Positions 10,081-20,345 of a stretch of DNA of 64,000 nucleotides are shown here, in pieces. Location: the NCBI GenBank assembly GCA_037447655.1, contig JBBHKE010003409.1:382567-446566 (forward strand), written 5' to 3'. The notes under the pieces were generated by a model that ran no database searches, was not told where the DNA came from, and saw nothing but the letters and a program-made list of their open reading frames with translations. Within the stretch, counting starts at the first letter, position 1; every line of letters begins with the position of its first letter. The position numbers and the translations under genes are program-made. This DNA is from Zygnema cylindricum (Eukaryota > Streptophyta > Zygnematophyceae > Zygnematales > Zygnemataceae).

Positions 10081-10197
10081 TGCGGCTTCGATTCGCTTCC
10101 ATGCATGAATTGATTAATGCATGTTTTCGTTAGTCTACTGCAAATTAGCACGTCTAACAAATAGATAAATATGCGTGAAATGTAATACGTATATCGT

Positions 10198-10273
10198 TTC
10201 GTTAGTGCCTTAATGGATAAGGCTAAAGTCTAAGTAGTATTCTGTAGACCCCGGTTCAAATCCGGCTAGAGGA
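10198..10273 (+). other. tRNA-like block (tRNA-Arg-like) inside LTR C, antisense
   Basis: A canonical D-arm is visible: GCCT stem, TAATGGATA loop, AGGC stem, exactly as in plant tRNA-Arg. A T-arm follows, CCCGG-TTCAAAT-CCGGC, with four of five pairs. The anticodon arm is degenerate and the acceptor stem does not pair well. It is antisense to the element. A related copy lies at 20951-21028. Confidence 0.65.
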
Positions 10274-11805
10274 AGTATTTTGCTACAAATAGTAAAATAC
10301 CTTCTATTTCATTCTCCCTCCTAAATAACGCGGCAGTTATGGCGTGCCTTTGGTTCTCTCTTTCTCTCTCTTTACATTCTAACTAAACTAGAGAAGTGAA
10401 CTATTAATTACCTCTTTTCAACAGGTTCCGCCACCGATTAGGCCACCTTCACCTCCGAGAGGAGAGGATTTGCCATTAATAATCGTGGCACTCACTCAAC
10501 AAGTAGCGGCTCAACAAGAAAAAATAAGAGCAGATCTAGAGCAATTGATGAGGCTCACACGGGCATTGTCGCAAAAAAAAACGGTAATTGGTATGTATTT
10601 TTTACTAACTCTTACTCCACTATATCACTTCCCATGTTTCACCCACTCACTTACTTGTTTAACATTTTTTGTTTGTCACTTGTGGTATGTTTGACATTGC
10701 GACGTCTTCAACTCGTCGCTTAATCAGCGACAACAATCTGTCGTCGTTGAGTCTTGAAATGGCTCCAAATAACTAAACCAGCGACGACCGACAATGGTCG
10801 CTGACTTTAGCGGCGACTGCAGATCATCGCTGAACCAAATTTTATAAGATATATATAACTTTTTTATATGAATTAGGACTGACATGTTTTTTTGTTTTTT
10901 TTCCTTTCTTTTCGTTGCAGAATACCAAAAAGCAAGTCGGTGGTGGAAGGGTCGGGTTGTGACATTGAGAAACATACGGGCGACAACACATACTTTGTCG
11001 CCTGCGGGATTTGGACGAAAAAGTGTGGTGGTGACAAAGGCACTGCCGGGTAGGGGGAGGAAGGAATTTCCATGGGTGACAGCGGTGCACTCGGAATTGG
11101 TGGAAAGGTTTTACCCCTTCAAGAAAGAGGGTATGGAAATGTCGCAAACCATTGTAGGGACCATGGCAGTTCATATCATTAAACGTATGAAGGAGGAGAA
11201 TAGGAGACTATTCATCGACAAAAAGGGTAATGAGATAAAAATGAAAATGACAAAACGATGGACTCAACGGTTTTGCGAAAAACACAATATTGTGACGAGG
11301 GCTCAAAAAGGAAAGTTACAATTAAGCCCGGAGAAGGAGGAATACATCGAAAAAAAGAGTTGCATATCACATGGGGAAATTAAAAAGAGGATTTTTATCG
11401 GGTAAGTTTTTTGAACACTTGTACAACTCATTGCTATATGTTGTAATATATGTTACATATATTTTTTTAAATTGTATTTTCTAGGGATATAAATGCAAAT
11501 AAGCGAATAAAAGTCGTTTCCCCTACCATCATTTTTTCTTGTGTTGTGTTTTTCTTACAATTTTATGTGTTATTGACATTATAGGTTGCTACAACGAGGA
11601 TCTAATTGAAAACATGGACGAGACCCACGTGATTGTAAATATGGATAACAAAAAGACGTTGGGTTTTCTCGAGGATGAGGTGGTTAAATACGCGGATGTT
11701 GCCGGAGGTGGAGAGTCGATGACTTTGATGGTTCGACTCACGGGCGGAGTGAACGCCCGAATTGAATCTCCTATGTTAATCTTCGCCAACAAGCTCCGTA
11801 ATTAC

Positions 11806-12698
11806 TAGTGTTGTGTATCGGTAAAAAACTTATCGCGATAACACCGATACCGATAGTTATCGGTTATCGAACGGTCAGAGATTCTTATATATCGGTCTAG
11901 GACCAACAAATTCCATATCGGCGATAACTTAAAAAATATATAGTATGCATACAATAGTACTTTATAACATACTGTATTATTTTATTGATTTTATATAGCG
12001 TGGCATGCCACGTATAAAAATCTGTTCCGTTACCGTTTAACTGCAGTTTATTACGGACATCGCAGCATATAAACGTTGGCCGGTTAACTGAACAAAAGTT
12101 TGACGGCGACGTACGTAATTTTACTAAAATACTGGTGAACATGGAACTTGAAAAGGACGGCGGACAAAAAAGTATAACGGACGCAAAATAACATTCTGCG
12201 CGCCGCCGGAATCGAACGGACGACTTAGAATGAGAAAACACGAGCAGACGGGCCAGCGTGAGCGCCGGCATCCCGGAATGGCTCTTTTGGCAGCTTATGC
12301 CAAACAAGTCGACAGATTGACACGTGGCATGTCCCCAGTGGATCTTAAGGAATAAAGGGACAAAGCCATGGCGTCAGATGTGAAAGGTACATCGTTTTTA
12401 CTGGATCCGTATCAAAACCGTACAGATATCGTGGCGACTACTGTACTTTCTGTGCTTGAACACGTCCAGGGAAAAGACGTACAGTTGAGTGTACATGCCG
12501 TACATTTATTTGTACGGTCCGTACAGTTATCGCCGATAGTTATCTTATCGGCATTATCGCCAATAAATACCCGATATTATCATCTACTTATCGGCCATAA
12601 GACCGATGTCGATATATCGTACCAATATATCGATCATCGGAAACGCGAAAAAAGGCCCATATCGGTTATTGGCAAATCCTTACCGATACACAACACTA
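11806..12698 (+). mobile_element. 893-bp hAT-type MITE inside the transposase gene
   Basis: Perfect terminal inverted repeats TAGTGTTGTGTATCGGTAA / TTACCGATACACAACACTA are flanked by an 8-bp direct repeat GTAATTAC (11798-11805 and 12699-12706). Eight-base duplications and TAGTG ends are typical of hAT elements. Removing the element plus one duplication rejoins the transposase frame as LRNYPIKG. The interior is rich in TATCG words and GTAC cores and has no transposase. A second family member lies at 56374-57235. Confidence 0.92.
12198..12269 (-). other. Degenerate tRNA-like block (tRNA-Met-like) within the hAT-type MITE
   Basis: The minus strand contains TTTCTCATTCTAAGTCGTC followed by a B-box CGTTCGATTCC, resembling the anticodon-to-T-arm half of elongator tRNA-Met. 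The D-arm is poorly preserved. This is probably a tRNA relic, not a gene. Confidence 0.4.
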
Positions 12699-13925
12699 GT
12701 AATTACCCGATCAAGGGCATCCACGATGACATACCAGGTGTTTTTCTTTCCCTATGAATCTTTTTCCTTATAAATATTGACGATATTGTCTCACTTATCC
12801 TCCCTTGTACTCCACACCCAAAATATTATATATGGAGTGATATGTTGTTTATATTGATTTCTCCTTATACACTTGTCGCCGTCTCTCTCCCTCCCTCACT
12901 CAATATCTTTTCCCACTCTCTTATGTAGGAGTTTGTTTTCGTACCAAGACGAAAGGTTGGAACGACAAGACGGTCTTCCCGCAATGGATCGCAGAACCGA
13001 GGTCATACCAAGGAGACCACGATGGGCGTGAAAAAGGTTGTATTTGTGGACAATTGTGGCGGTCACAATATATTTGAGGAATTAAACACCGCTATACGCG
13101 CAAAGAGAACAACACTCCAATTTTTTCCTCCGTGTGCAACGCACTTATTGCAACCTGCCGATTCATTTGTAATTTTTAAAATCAAAGAAGTGTGGTCAAG
13201 AAAATGGGAAGATTCGAAGATGGATGGGGAAGAGAGCCACAAGTGGTCCTTACCTAGGGGCCAAAAATGGTCTAGAAAGTTAGTTGGACCGGGGAAAGCT
13301 TTTTTCTTAAAGTTGGCACGCGATTCGATACGAGAGGTGAACGAAATGAAGGACAAAAATGGCATGGGATATGCACGCAAGGCGATGATCCAATGTGGAT
13401 TGTCATTAAAAGATGGCAAATGGGAGGAGAGCATGCTTACGCAAGAGTTGCAAGTCATAATTATGAAATGGCAAAATCATTTCGATGGCGACGAGGTGCC
13501 ACCTCCTTCGGTTCCTGCACGGGATCTACTCCAACTCCTTCGAGAGGCCGACATTCAAGAGGATGAAGCCAGTCATGACGAAGACTTAGAGGAAAACAAT
13601 GATTATGAGGCACTTTTTAAAGAGGTGGTTTAATTAGGAGTGGCGGTATAATGGATAATGGGATGTTTGCATAACTTTTTACTAATAGTGTGGATTTTTA
13701 TATTTTTTTTTTAGTTTTTTATTGATAGGTTAATACATTTATTTTTCTTTTATTACACTATGTAGTATAGATTGTATTTTTTTCTTTGACGTTGAATATT
13801 ATATATCCCTCTTTCATTTTCTGTTTTTATATTGTTTACGATACATGAATGGCCCAAAATGTGGATGAAATGTATTTGTAGTGACTGTGTAAATTTGTAT
13901 CTATGATTGGAGTATCATGCCCCCA

Positions 13926-14640
13926 TTCAGCGACGACACATTGTGGTCGCCCATTGGCCGAATGTGAAATAAACCATTCAGCGACGACACATCATCGTCG
14001 ATGGATGGTAGATATTATAGTATGACATAAAGACAACAACGATAAGACAGACAGTGATATGAAATAGCGAGAAAATGTGATGGAAAGGATCATAAATATA
14101 TAAAATTGATGGGATAGAGACGAATAGGAAAATGGAGAACGAAAAATAGAAAATGTGAAACATAAAAACAAAAGTCGTATAATATAAAGGCAAGATGGTT
14201 GGTTATTATTGTTAAGGTCAAAAGTAAACGTAGATGAAAATTAGGGGACAAATAATAATGTGATGGAGAAATGGATCCCGACATCTTGTGTTGACACAAT
14301 GCCGGTGCTGAATGGTGAAAAAGTCAAACATGTCATTGAGCGACGAGACGTTTTTGTCGTTGACTGGCAGGAAAGTAACGCATACCATCTAGCAACGAGA
14401 CAGTCTCGTCGCTAATTACCTCTAGGGAGACAGATAGACAGTAAAAAGAGAGAACGACATCTTCTGTTGACACAATGCCGGTGCTGAATGGTGAAAAAGT
14501 CAAACATGCCATTGAGCGACGAGACGTTCTCTTCGTTGATTGGCAAGAAAGCAACACATACCATACAGCGACGAGACAGTCTCGTCGCTAATTAACTCTA
14601 GGGAGACATATAGATAGTAAAAAGAGAGAATTACATAGAT
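13926..14640. repeat. Array of AGCGACGA palindromes, including two tandem units of about 180 bp
   Basis: Imperfect dyads such as AGCGACGAGACAGTCTCGTC occur in pairs about 52 bases apart (near 13928/13979, 14338/14390, 14514/14569). The stretches starting at 14280 and 14458 (ACATCTT.TGTTGACACAATG) are successive copies of one unit containing a palindrome pair. A further pair lies near 15638/15690. The same core occurs in intron 1 of the transposase gene (10695-10840). Confidence 0.8.
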
Positions 14641-15235
14641 AAAATATATAATAAAATGAAAAAAAAGATGACAACTGCAAATAAAAATAGTGAAAGAGAA
14701 CAATCAGACGTTTCTCAACCAAAATAGTTATAGATGTTCACAAACTTTATGGCATGTATCGTTTATCATTTACAAAACATAGAGCAATAAAATCATAGCA
14801 CCCGTCATTGCAACAAAGTGAAAATGATTTACAATTTTAAAAAATATTCAAAAATACACTTGGATATAAATTCATTTTTTTTCCCTAAGAATGACAATGA
14901 GGTAAACCGTAAAAAAACTATAATATGTACTACCCAATTCGTCTTTTTCAAATAAAAATAAAATATTAGTCTACATTAACGAAATATACATCGCACTTGA
15001 GAATTATCCTGTGTAAACTATGGTAATACAATAATATTTTAAAAGCCATGTACAAATTTGTTTGGAAGACCTAATATTAAATGCAATAAAGAAGAGTCGA
15101 ATTTATATCCACACTCCATGCATTTGTTCCTCCATCGCAATCAACTGCCTCAATGAAATTCCGAGCCTACAACAAAGAAAAAGATACAACAACTGAGTTA
15201 GTTTAAAAAATTAAGGTCAAAACATGTAATTGTAA

Positions 15236-16070
15236 TGGTGAAGTTCACGGGAGAGGGAGAGGGGAAAGGTGAGGAAAAGGCAGAGGACAAGGGAGAGGGA
15301 GAGGGGGAGGGAGGTAGTGCGGCGGATGAAGAGGGTGAGAGGGAGAGGAAAGGGGAATGTGGGTGGGAGAGATAGCTGCAGATTAAGGGATGGGGAGAGG
15401 GAATGGGACAGATGGGGAGAGGGAATGGGAGAGAGAGAGGAAAATAATGCGGCATATGGAAAATGAAAGGGAAAGCGAGAGGGAGTGAGATAGAGTAGAT
15501 AAAGTAGTGGGAAGAAAAAGGTAGAGATAACGGCAGTTCGAGGGAAGGGGAGAGGGAATGGGAGAATGGGAGTGGGAAAAAGGAAAAAATCGACAGGATA
15601 GGTAGAAGAGGACGGAAAAACAAACATGCCATGCAGCGACGATGCGTTACTGTCATTGAATGAAACTATAGTAATACATTCCATTCAGCGACGATACAAC
15701 CTCAGCGCTGATTACCATAAAGGAGAGAAAAACACACAATATAAAAACGAGAGATTGAATGACCCTAAACAACATAATAACATAAAGATAGAGTGACAAA
15801 ATATAAGAGAGAGAGAGAGATGGCGACAGATCCGGAGAGTAGGAAGATCGAGAGGAGAGGATAGAGATAGTGCGAAAAATCTAGAGGGTGAGAAGGAGTG
15901 TGAAAGGGAGAGGGAGAGAGAGGGAGAAAGAGAAGGAAAAGGAGTTTGTAAGAGAAAGAGAGAAGGGCGAGAAAGAGAGAGGGAAAGAGAGTGGGAATGG
16001 AGATAGACTGGAAGTATGAGAGAGAGGTAGAGGGAGAGGGCATAAAGGTGAGAGAGCACATTTTAGAAAC
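15236..16070. repeat. GA-rich simple-sequence tract with a palindrome pair in the middle
   Basis: The plus strand is dominated by GGGAGA/GAGAGG words (15240-15470 and 15800-16060). Long frames on either strand here translate to S/P/L/F or R/E/G runs and shift with the simple repeat, so they are not genes. Copy 2 equivalents are at about 22645-23470, copy 3 at 53010-53160. Confidence 0.85.
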
Positions 16071-17180
16071 CCTCAATAAAAAAACCTGGAGGTCAGCATG
16101 GATAGATTCGAGAGAAAAGAGAGCGTGAAAGAGGGGCGGTGGCAATGGAAAGGTAAATGGAGTGACGCGCCATATGCAGAGGGAGAAGGAGCCGCCACAT
16201 GCGACCTCGAATCCATGGAAATAAATGAAGGTGGCGGCGGAATTTTTGCCTGCTTTTTCATGAAAAGAATGAGAATCTGTTCGTTTGCCAAAATGACGGC
16301 GCAACGTCAGATCCCTAAAAAAAACAAAAAATAAATGGATGGATGAGATTTGTTGAATAAGGGATCCATTTTTTTATGGATTGTCCACATTTGGCGTTAA
16401 CCCGTCCCAAATATCATCAACGCCAAATGTTGTATTTTTTTTCTATTTATCTTAATTCATTCACTGTAATATGTGGTCCATTATAACTTCGACCCCTTAT
16501 TAACGTATACATTAACTCTAATTGGGTGTGAAATGACATATAAACAACATATTATAATAATCATTTACGCTATATTTGTTCGTTGCACCGAAATAGAGTA
16601 CATATTGACGCTAATTGTACAAAATACATGTTATAGTGTTTATATAAACTGAACAGAAGAAGTTCACATAAAGTAAGAGTACGCAGTTTCAAGACGGTTT
16701 ACGTGGACATGTAAAATAAACACAGTTCACTTCTTTAACTATAAGATCTTGACTTCGCACATGCGAACATATTTGACGTTCACACTGCAGAACAGGCGAT
16801 TATAAGAGATCGTGTGCAAACGAGGTTTTTGGCGACGTGATTGAACCCATTTTTTCAGCGCAAGTTCATATGCATGCGGGCATAATTTATATTTTATTTT
16901 TTATAATTTCAAGTAAAAATGTACATGTATGTATGGTCTGACATCATCCGTACACTACACTAATTATATAAAGGTGTATTCTCGGTCTTGACGCTATTTT
17001 GTACGGAACCTCAATTAAAGTCAAGGAAAAAATAAAATCACGTATACTATTTTTGGAAAAAAATCTAAATTTTAAGAACCCAAATTAGAGTTGTTGACAC
17101 TAATAACGATGCGCGGTTTACCAATTCAGGTAAGGAGAGACATCATCTGTTTTTTTTGGATGAATTCTACACTGATTCAG

Positions 17181-17740
17181 TACACAGTCAATCGCTATTA
17201 GAGTAAAGGAATAAATAGCCTAAAAAAAATATAGTGTTATTAACACTAATCGATATTTTTTTTGTTTTTAAATATATATATATACTAATTATTCCCTAAC
17301 AGTATTTTGGGTTGTCCTAAATAATAAATACCCGCCCTTTTGATGTCTACAGTAATATGTGTATCCGTAGAAAATCTGACAATTCGTAAGCCGTCGCGCT
17401 GTTCACACGGTCGACGGATGAACAAATGATAACGTGATTTTTGTCGATGAGTTTGCATCTCTTTCTTCCAGTGCACATTCACATGTGTGCGCAATAATGT
17501 TAAGTGTCTTTTTATGCTTTTGTAATTCAAAAAGTACCATTTCGTACGGAGATACCCTGTCCGTACGCCACACTATTTTCATCATAGTGTACTTCCACTA
17601 TTAACGCTAATTGAAAACAAAACCTAATTATAATAATGGAAAAAATATAATTATGGATTGTATTTCAGGTTTTTTTATTTTGAAAAAAGGGCACCGAATT
17701 GGCGTTATATACTCTAATAGCGATTGACGGTGTACTATAC
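17181..17740. repeat. MITE-like inverted repeat within R
   Basis: The left end AGTACACAGTCAATCGCTAT and the right end, whose reverse complement reads AGTACACCGTCAATCGCTAT, form terminal repeats of about 26 bp with few mismatches around a 560-bp AT-rich interior. No clear target duplication is seen. The same end sequence forms the hairpin at 28325-28370. Confidence 0.55.
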
Positions 17741-17774
17741 TAGATCTGTACGAACCCCCACCCCCCGCCAAATG

Positions 17775-17895
17775 CATAGCGACAACTTTTGTTGGTCCCG
17801 GAGTAATATATCAAGCTTTGTTACTGTTCGATATTCAACATATCGAATATCAAACTTTTCGCGATAGGAACTTTCCCCAATACACAACACTACCT
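17775..17895. repeat. Remnant end of a hAT-type MITE
   Basis: The stretch ending CAATACACAACACTA resembles the right terminus of the MITEs at 11806-12698 and 56374-57235, including an inner ACTTTTGTTGGTCCCG.GTAATATATC block shared with 57130. The matching left end is missing. Confidence 0.55.
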
Positions 17896-18544
17896 GATTG
17901 GTTGCACGAGGCGGGTCAAACTTTTGGCCAATGAGAAGTTGCGTATTCCAACAAAATTATAAAAAATTGAAAAAAAAAATACATTCACTTTAGGCGTCAA
18001 TTTATTTCCTACGTTTAGTTCCCATTGCGAAAAGCAAGCTGCTTGTTTCGACGACAGAAAAGTTTCGGAAAATTTTATGGCAATTCTATTAATTTTTCTT
18101 GGTTTTTTAATAAACTGTGACCTCCACGTGGCACGTGGCACAAGTTAGACAGGTCAGCCAGTTCCTTCGGTTTTCTCAATCACCAATCATTTTTAAGCAC
18201 GTTTTTGTTTTTTTCATGCATAGCTTTTCGCAAAACGAGTGTTTTTTTACCGCAAAATTGCCAATGGGCTCCAAACCATAAATGTCTCATTCGTACGGAT
18301 TTTGACATTTTTACGAAATTTTGTTATTTTTTATAGATTTCAAACCTTTCGTAAAATGCGTATACTTTTCGTACGGACTAAATGTACGACAATTATGTAC
18401 GGAAATATTCAAATAAAGGGTTTGAACGTACACCGTGAATCGTTATTAAAGCTAACCTCTATTTTGGGTTAAAGGCCAACCGCCAACAAAAAGTCGAAAA
18501 CTAACGCTAATTTATACACACCTAACACTAATTTGGATGTAGCC

Positions 18545-19060
18545 GCGATAGTCTATGTTAACATGTTCGACGCTTGAACGTGTGAGAATAGGTTCTCGTC
18601 TTTATGACTGGGATTCAAATCCGAGTGCGCTTTTTCGTGGCGACGAACTCAATTTCTGTGTCGACGCCTTTATCCAACGCTTATTCTAAACGTGTACAAA
18701 ATAATAAGCAGTTTTCGTACAAACTGATTCATTTTTTACACTACACTATTTAAATATTAAAAAAAGTCGAAATTGGAGCAATTAACGCTAATTAAACAAA
18801 ACATATGTTCTGTGTTCACGTATTCGACACTTAAACATGTGCAAACAGATTTTTGTGATTTTCTTTCGTCTTTATGACTTCGAGTCGAATCTGAGTACGC
18901 TTTTCCGAGGCGACCCACTCAATTTCCCTTGTCGACGTCGTTACTCGACACTTATTATGTACGTTTGAACAAAATAATACATAGTTTTAGTACGAACATT
19001 CACGATTCATACATTCCACTTTTTAAAGCAGTCGAAGTTAGAGTAGGTAACGCTATTCAA
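18545..19060. repeat. Diverged tandem duplication of about 250 bp in R
   Basis: Two successive stretches share the order: ATTCGACRCTTRAACRTGTG, TCGTCTTTATGACT, a B-box-like ATTCAAATCC or GTCGAATCTGAG, CGACGNACTCAATTT, and TTATTNTAAACGTGTACAAAATAATA. The first starts near 18545, the second near 18800. The first contains GGGATTCAAATCCGAG, which again resembles a tRNA T-arm. Confidence 0.5.
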
Positions 19061-19124
19061 AAAGTATTCGAATTAACTTAAAGCAAAAATAAGTTTGATT
19101 GAGTTGTAGTAGTATTTTTTATTA

Positions 19125-19768
19125 AGGTCAAGATCCATCAGTCGTTTTTGTAGTCGTACGACCGTTTTTGTAGTCGTACGGCCAACTCTACAGGCCGGTT
19201 AATTGATTCGATGTTCCATCACGAGGCGTCCGTAAACCACGTGTTATATATTGAGTGGCATCACGTGGGTTCTGACCGGATATTTAAAATCTTTTAAAAT
19301 TCTTCACACCGACAAATTTCACTTCAAATCTTCACTTGCCTACCATGTACTTGCATACCAAGTCATAATACGATTGAACTTTTGTACTTTTTGCAAACTC
19401 CAGTCTTTTACGTCAGCTCATTTTATAAGGTTTCTGTTTTGGAACATGACAAAAATCCTTTGCCAAAAATAGTGTGACGAAAGAGCGTTGCCAGAAATAG
19501 CGCGACGAATGACAGCTTCGAGATTAGCTTTTTTTTATTTTCAGTTCCATTTTGAAAGGTACATTGGCAATTATAGATAAAATTTAAGCGGACGCCTCGC
19601 GGATGGATATCCGACGGTCAGTGTTACCTCCTAGACCTTCAAAGAGTATTGGCAAGATTCTTTGTAATGTTGTTTCGTGTATAAAAACAAAATAAGCTGT
19701 ACGGTTTGGTACGGATAGTCGCGGATTTCTGTAAACTACCCCAATTTTCAACTGATGGAACTTGACCC
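19125..19768. mobile_element. PIF/Harbinger-like MITE within R copy 1 (644 bp)
   Basis: Ends AGGTCAAGATCCATCAG and, reversed, GGGTCAAGTTCCATCAG form terminal inverted repeats flanked by TTA on both sides (19122-19124, 19769-19771). TTA duplications are typical of PIF/Harbinger. No coding capacity is seen. The identical copy in R copy 2 is at 26532-27175. Confidence 0.6.
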
Positions 19769-20135
19769 TTATATGGTTTTATATTTTTATTTTATTATAA
19801 AGTCAGAGTCGGTCAACGCATTTTATAAAGTTTTGAAGTTTGTTTCATGCGCATATTCGTTAAATTTTGAGCGTTTCGTGCGTGCGTTTTATGCGCATCA
19901 GATATCTCTGCTCCAAACCTAAATCTCTCATATAAAAATATAAAATATAAATATAAATATAAATTACACAATAAAATTTACAATCGTTTTTAGTTCGTAT
20001 CGTACAAGTATTTTGATAAAGTACTCACGGTTTGTCGAAAATCAGTACGATTTGGCAACAACATTAGAGCAAAGTTCGTCATTATAATTACTCATAGTTG
20101 TTAAAATTGTGCGATTTTTTCATTTTTTCCGATTT

Positions 20136-20339
20136 GCCACCCTATAACTTATCGGCTGGTTGGCCGTTTTCAGTGATTCTTTTTGCTACGGACTCAGGGG
20201 AGTCCACGTTGCAGAGGGGTGCATTCAAATTGTCAGTTTGCCTTCTTGGGCAGAAGTGGTCGTGGCTTAAAGTGGGTTAGTTAAACACTATCTAGAGGCT
20301 TCCTGTATTCTGTAGTCCAATGGAGGACACAGAATTGCA
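20136..20339 (+). repeat. LTR fragment of Copia E type (3' end only)
   Basis: It matches the last 200 bases of LTR E (ACTTATCGGCTGGTTGGCC ... GGAGGACACAGAATTGCA) and ends exactly at the LTR terminus, but what follows is not the GGTTATGGGCCC priming site. Its left part is missing where R copy 1 stops. Confidence 0.8.
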
Positions 20340-20345
20340 TTCCCC

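Larger units (their letters stand above)
5087..10423 (-). mobile_element. Copia retrotransposon C
   Basis: A nearly complete Copia element on the minus strand: 5' LTR at 9524-10423, Gag-protease ORF, long integrase-RT-RNase H ORF, and a purine-rich 3' end at 5087. Its own type of 3' LTR is absent; LTR A starts at that exact base. It is inserted into the upstream end of a pogo-like transposase gene. Confidence 0.9.
9524..10423 (-). repeat. 5' LTR of Copia C (900 bp)
   Basis: On the minus strand it runs from TGTTGAAAAGAGG to CAGAATTGCA. A related LTR at 20346-21227 extends 49 bp beyond the matching point, where a second TGTTGAAA occurs, so this copy either uses an inner terminus or has lost its outer end. 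It contains a GTAC-rich block, a TATA-like site and a tRNA-like block. Confidence 0.82.
10424..13633 (+). pseudogene. Pogo-like (DDE_1 superfamily) transposase, spliced, broken by a MITE and a frameshift
   Basis: Exon 1 (partial, 10424-10590; upstream part cut by Copia C) encodes a proline-rich piece and a short coiled-coil-like helix (LTQQVAAQQEKIRADLEQL). An intron with GTATGT and a pyrimidine-TTGCAG acceptor spans 10591-10920. Exon 2 (10921-11401) encodes the DNA-binding region with KRWTQRFCEKHNIV. A further intron region runs to about 11584, then the catalytic core follows: ENMDETHVIVNMDN (first D), GGVNARIESPMLIF, then after the MITE NYPIKGIHDDIPG, an intron (about 12738-12926), VCFRTKTKGWNDK, VVFVDNCGGHN (second D), and ATHLLQPADSFVI. 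The C-terminus (13022-13633) is intact. A one-base excess in an A-run near 13033 shifts the frame before VVFVDN. Relatives with the same NYPI and QPADSF blocks are known to me from oomycetes. Confidence 0.85.
13847..20135. repeat. Repeat R, copy 1 (6.3 kb)
   Basis: It matches 21232-27542 from GAATGGCCCAAAATG at the left to CATTTTTTCCGATTT at the right. The offset is 7385 bases at the left end and 7407 from about 15.5 kb onward, so small indels are confined to the left third; I find only one difference over most of the right two thirds. No host gene is visible. The long reading frames in it come from GA-rich simple sequence. It holds palindrome arrays, purine tracts and several MITE-like inverted repeats. 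Confidence 0.93.

Noticed and set aside
11897-12307. 136-codon minus-strand frame inside the hAT-type MITE as a transposase
   Set aside because: No hAT dimerisation or DDE motifs; the frame overlaps the tRNA-like relic and TATCG repeats.
10690-14640. CRISPR-like array of short palindromic repeats
   Set aside because: The dyads vary in sequence, spacers are not unique sequences of constant size, and this is a eukaryotic nuclear region with spliced genes.
15198-16304. Long open frames on both strands (up to 179 codons) in R, repeated at 22606-23711 and 52840-53386
   Set aside because: They are built from GA/CT simple sequence, overlap each other in several frames, and encode S/P/L/F or R/E/G runs. 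Conservation between copies reflects duplication, not coding.
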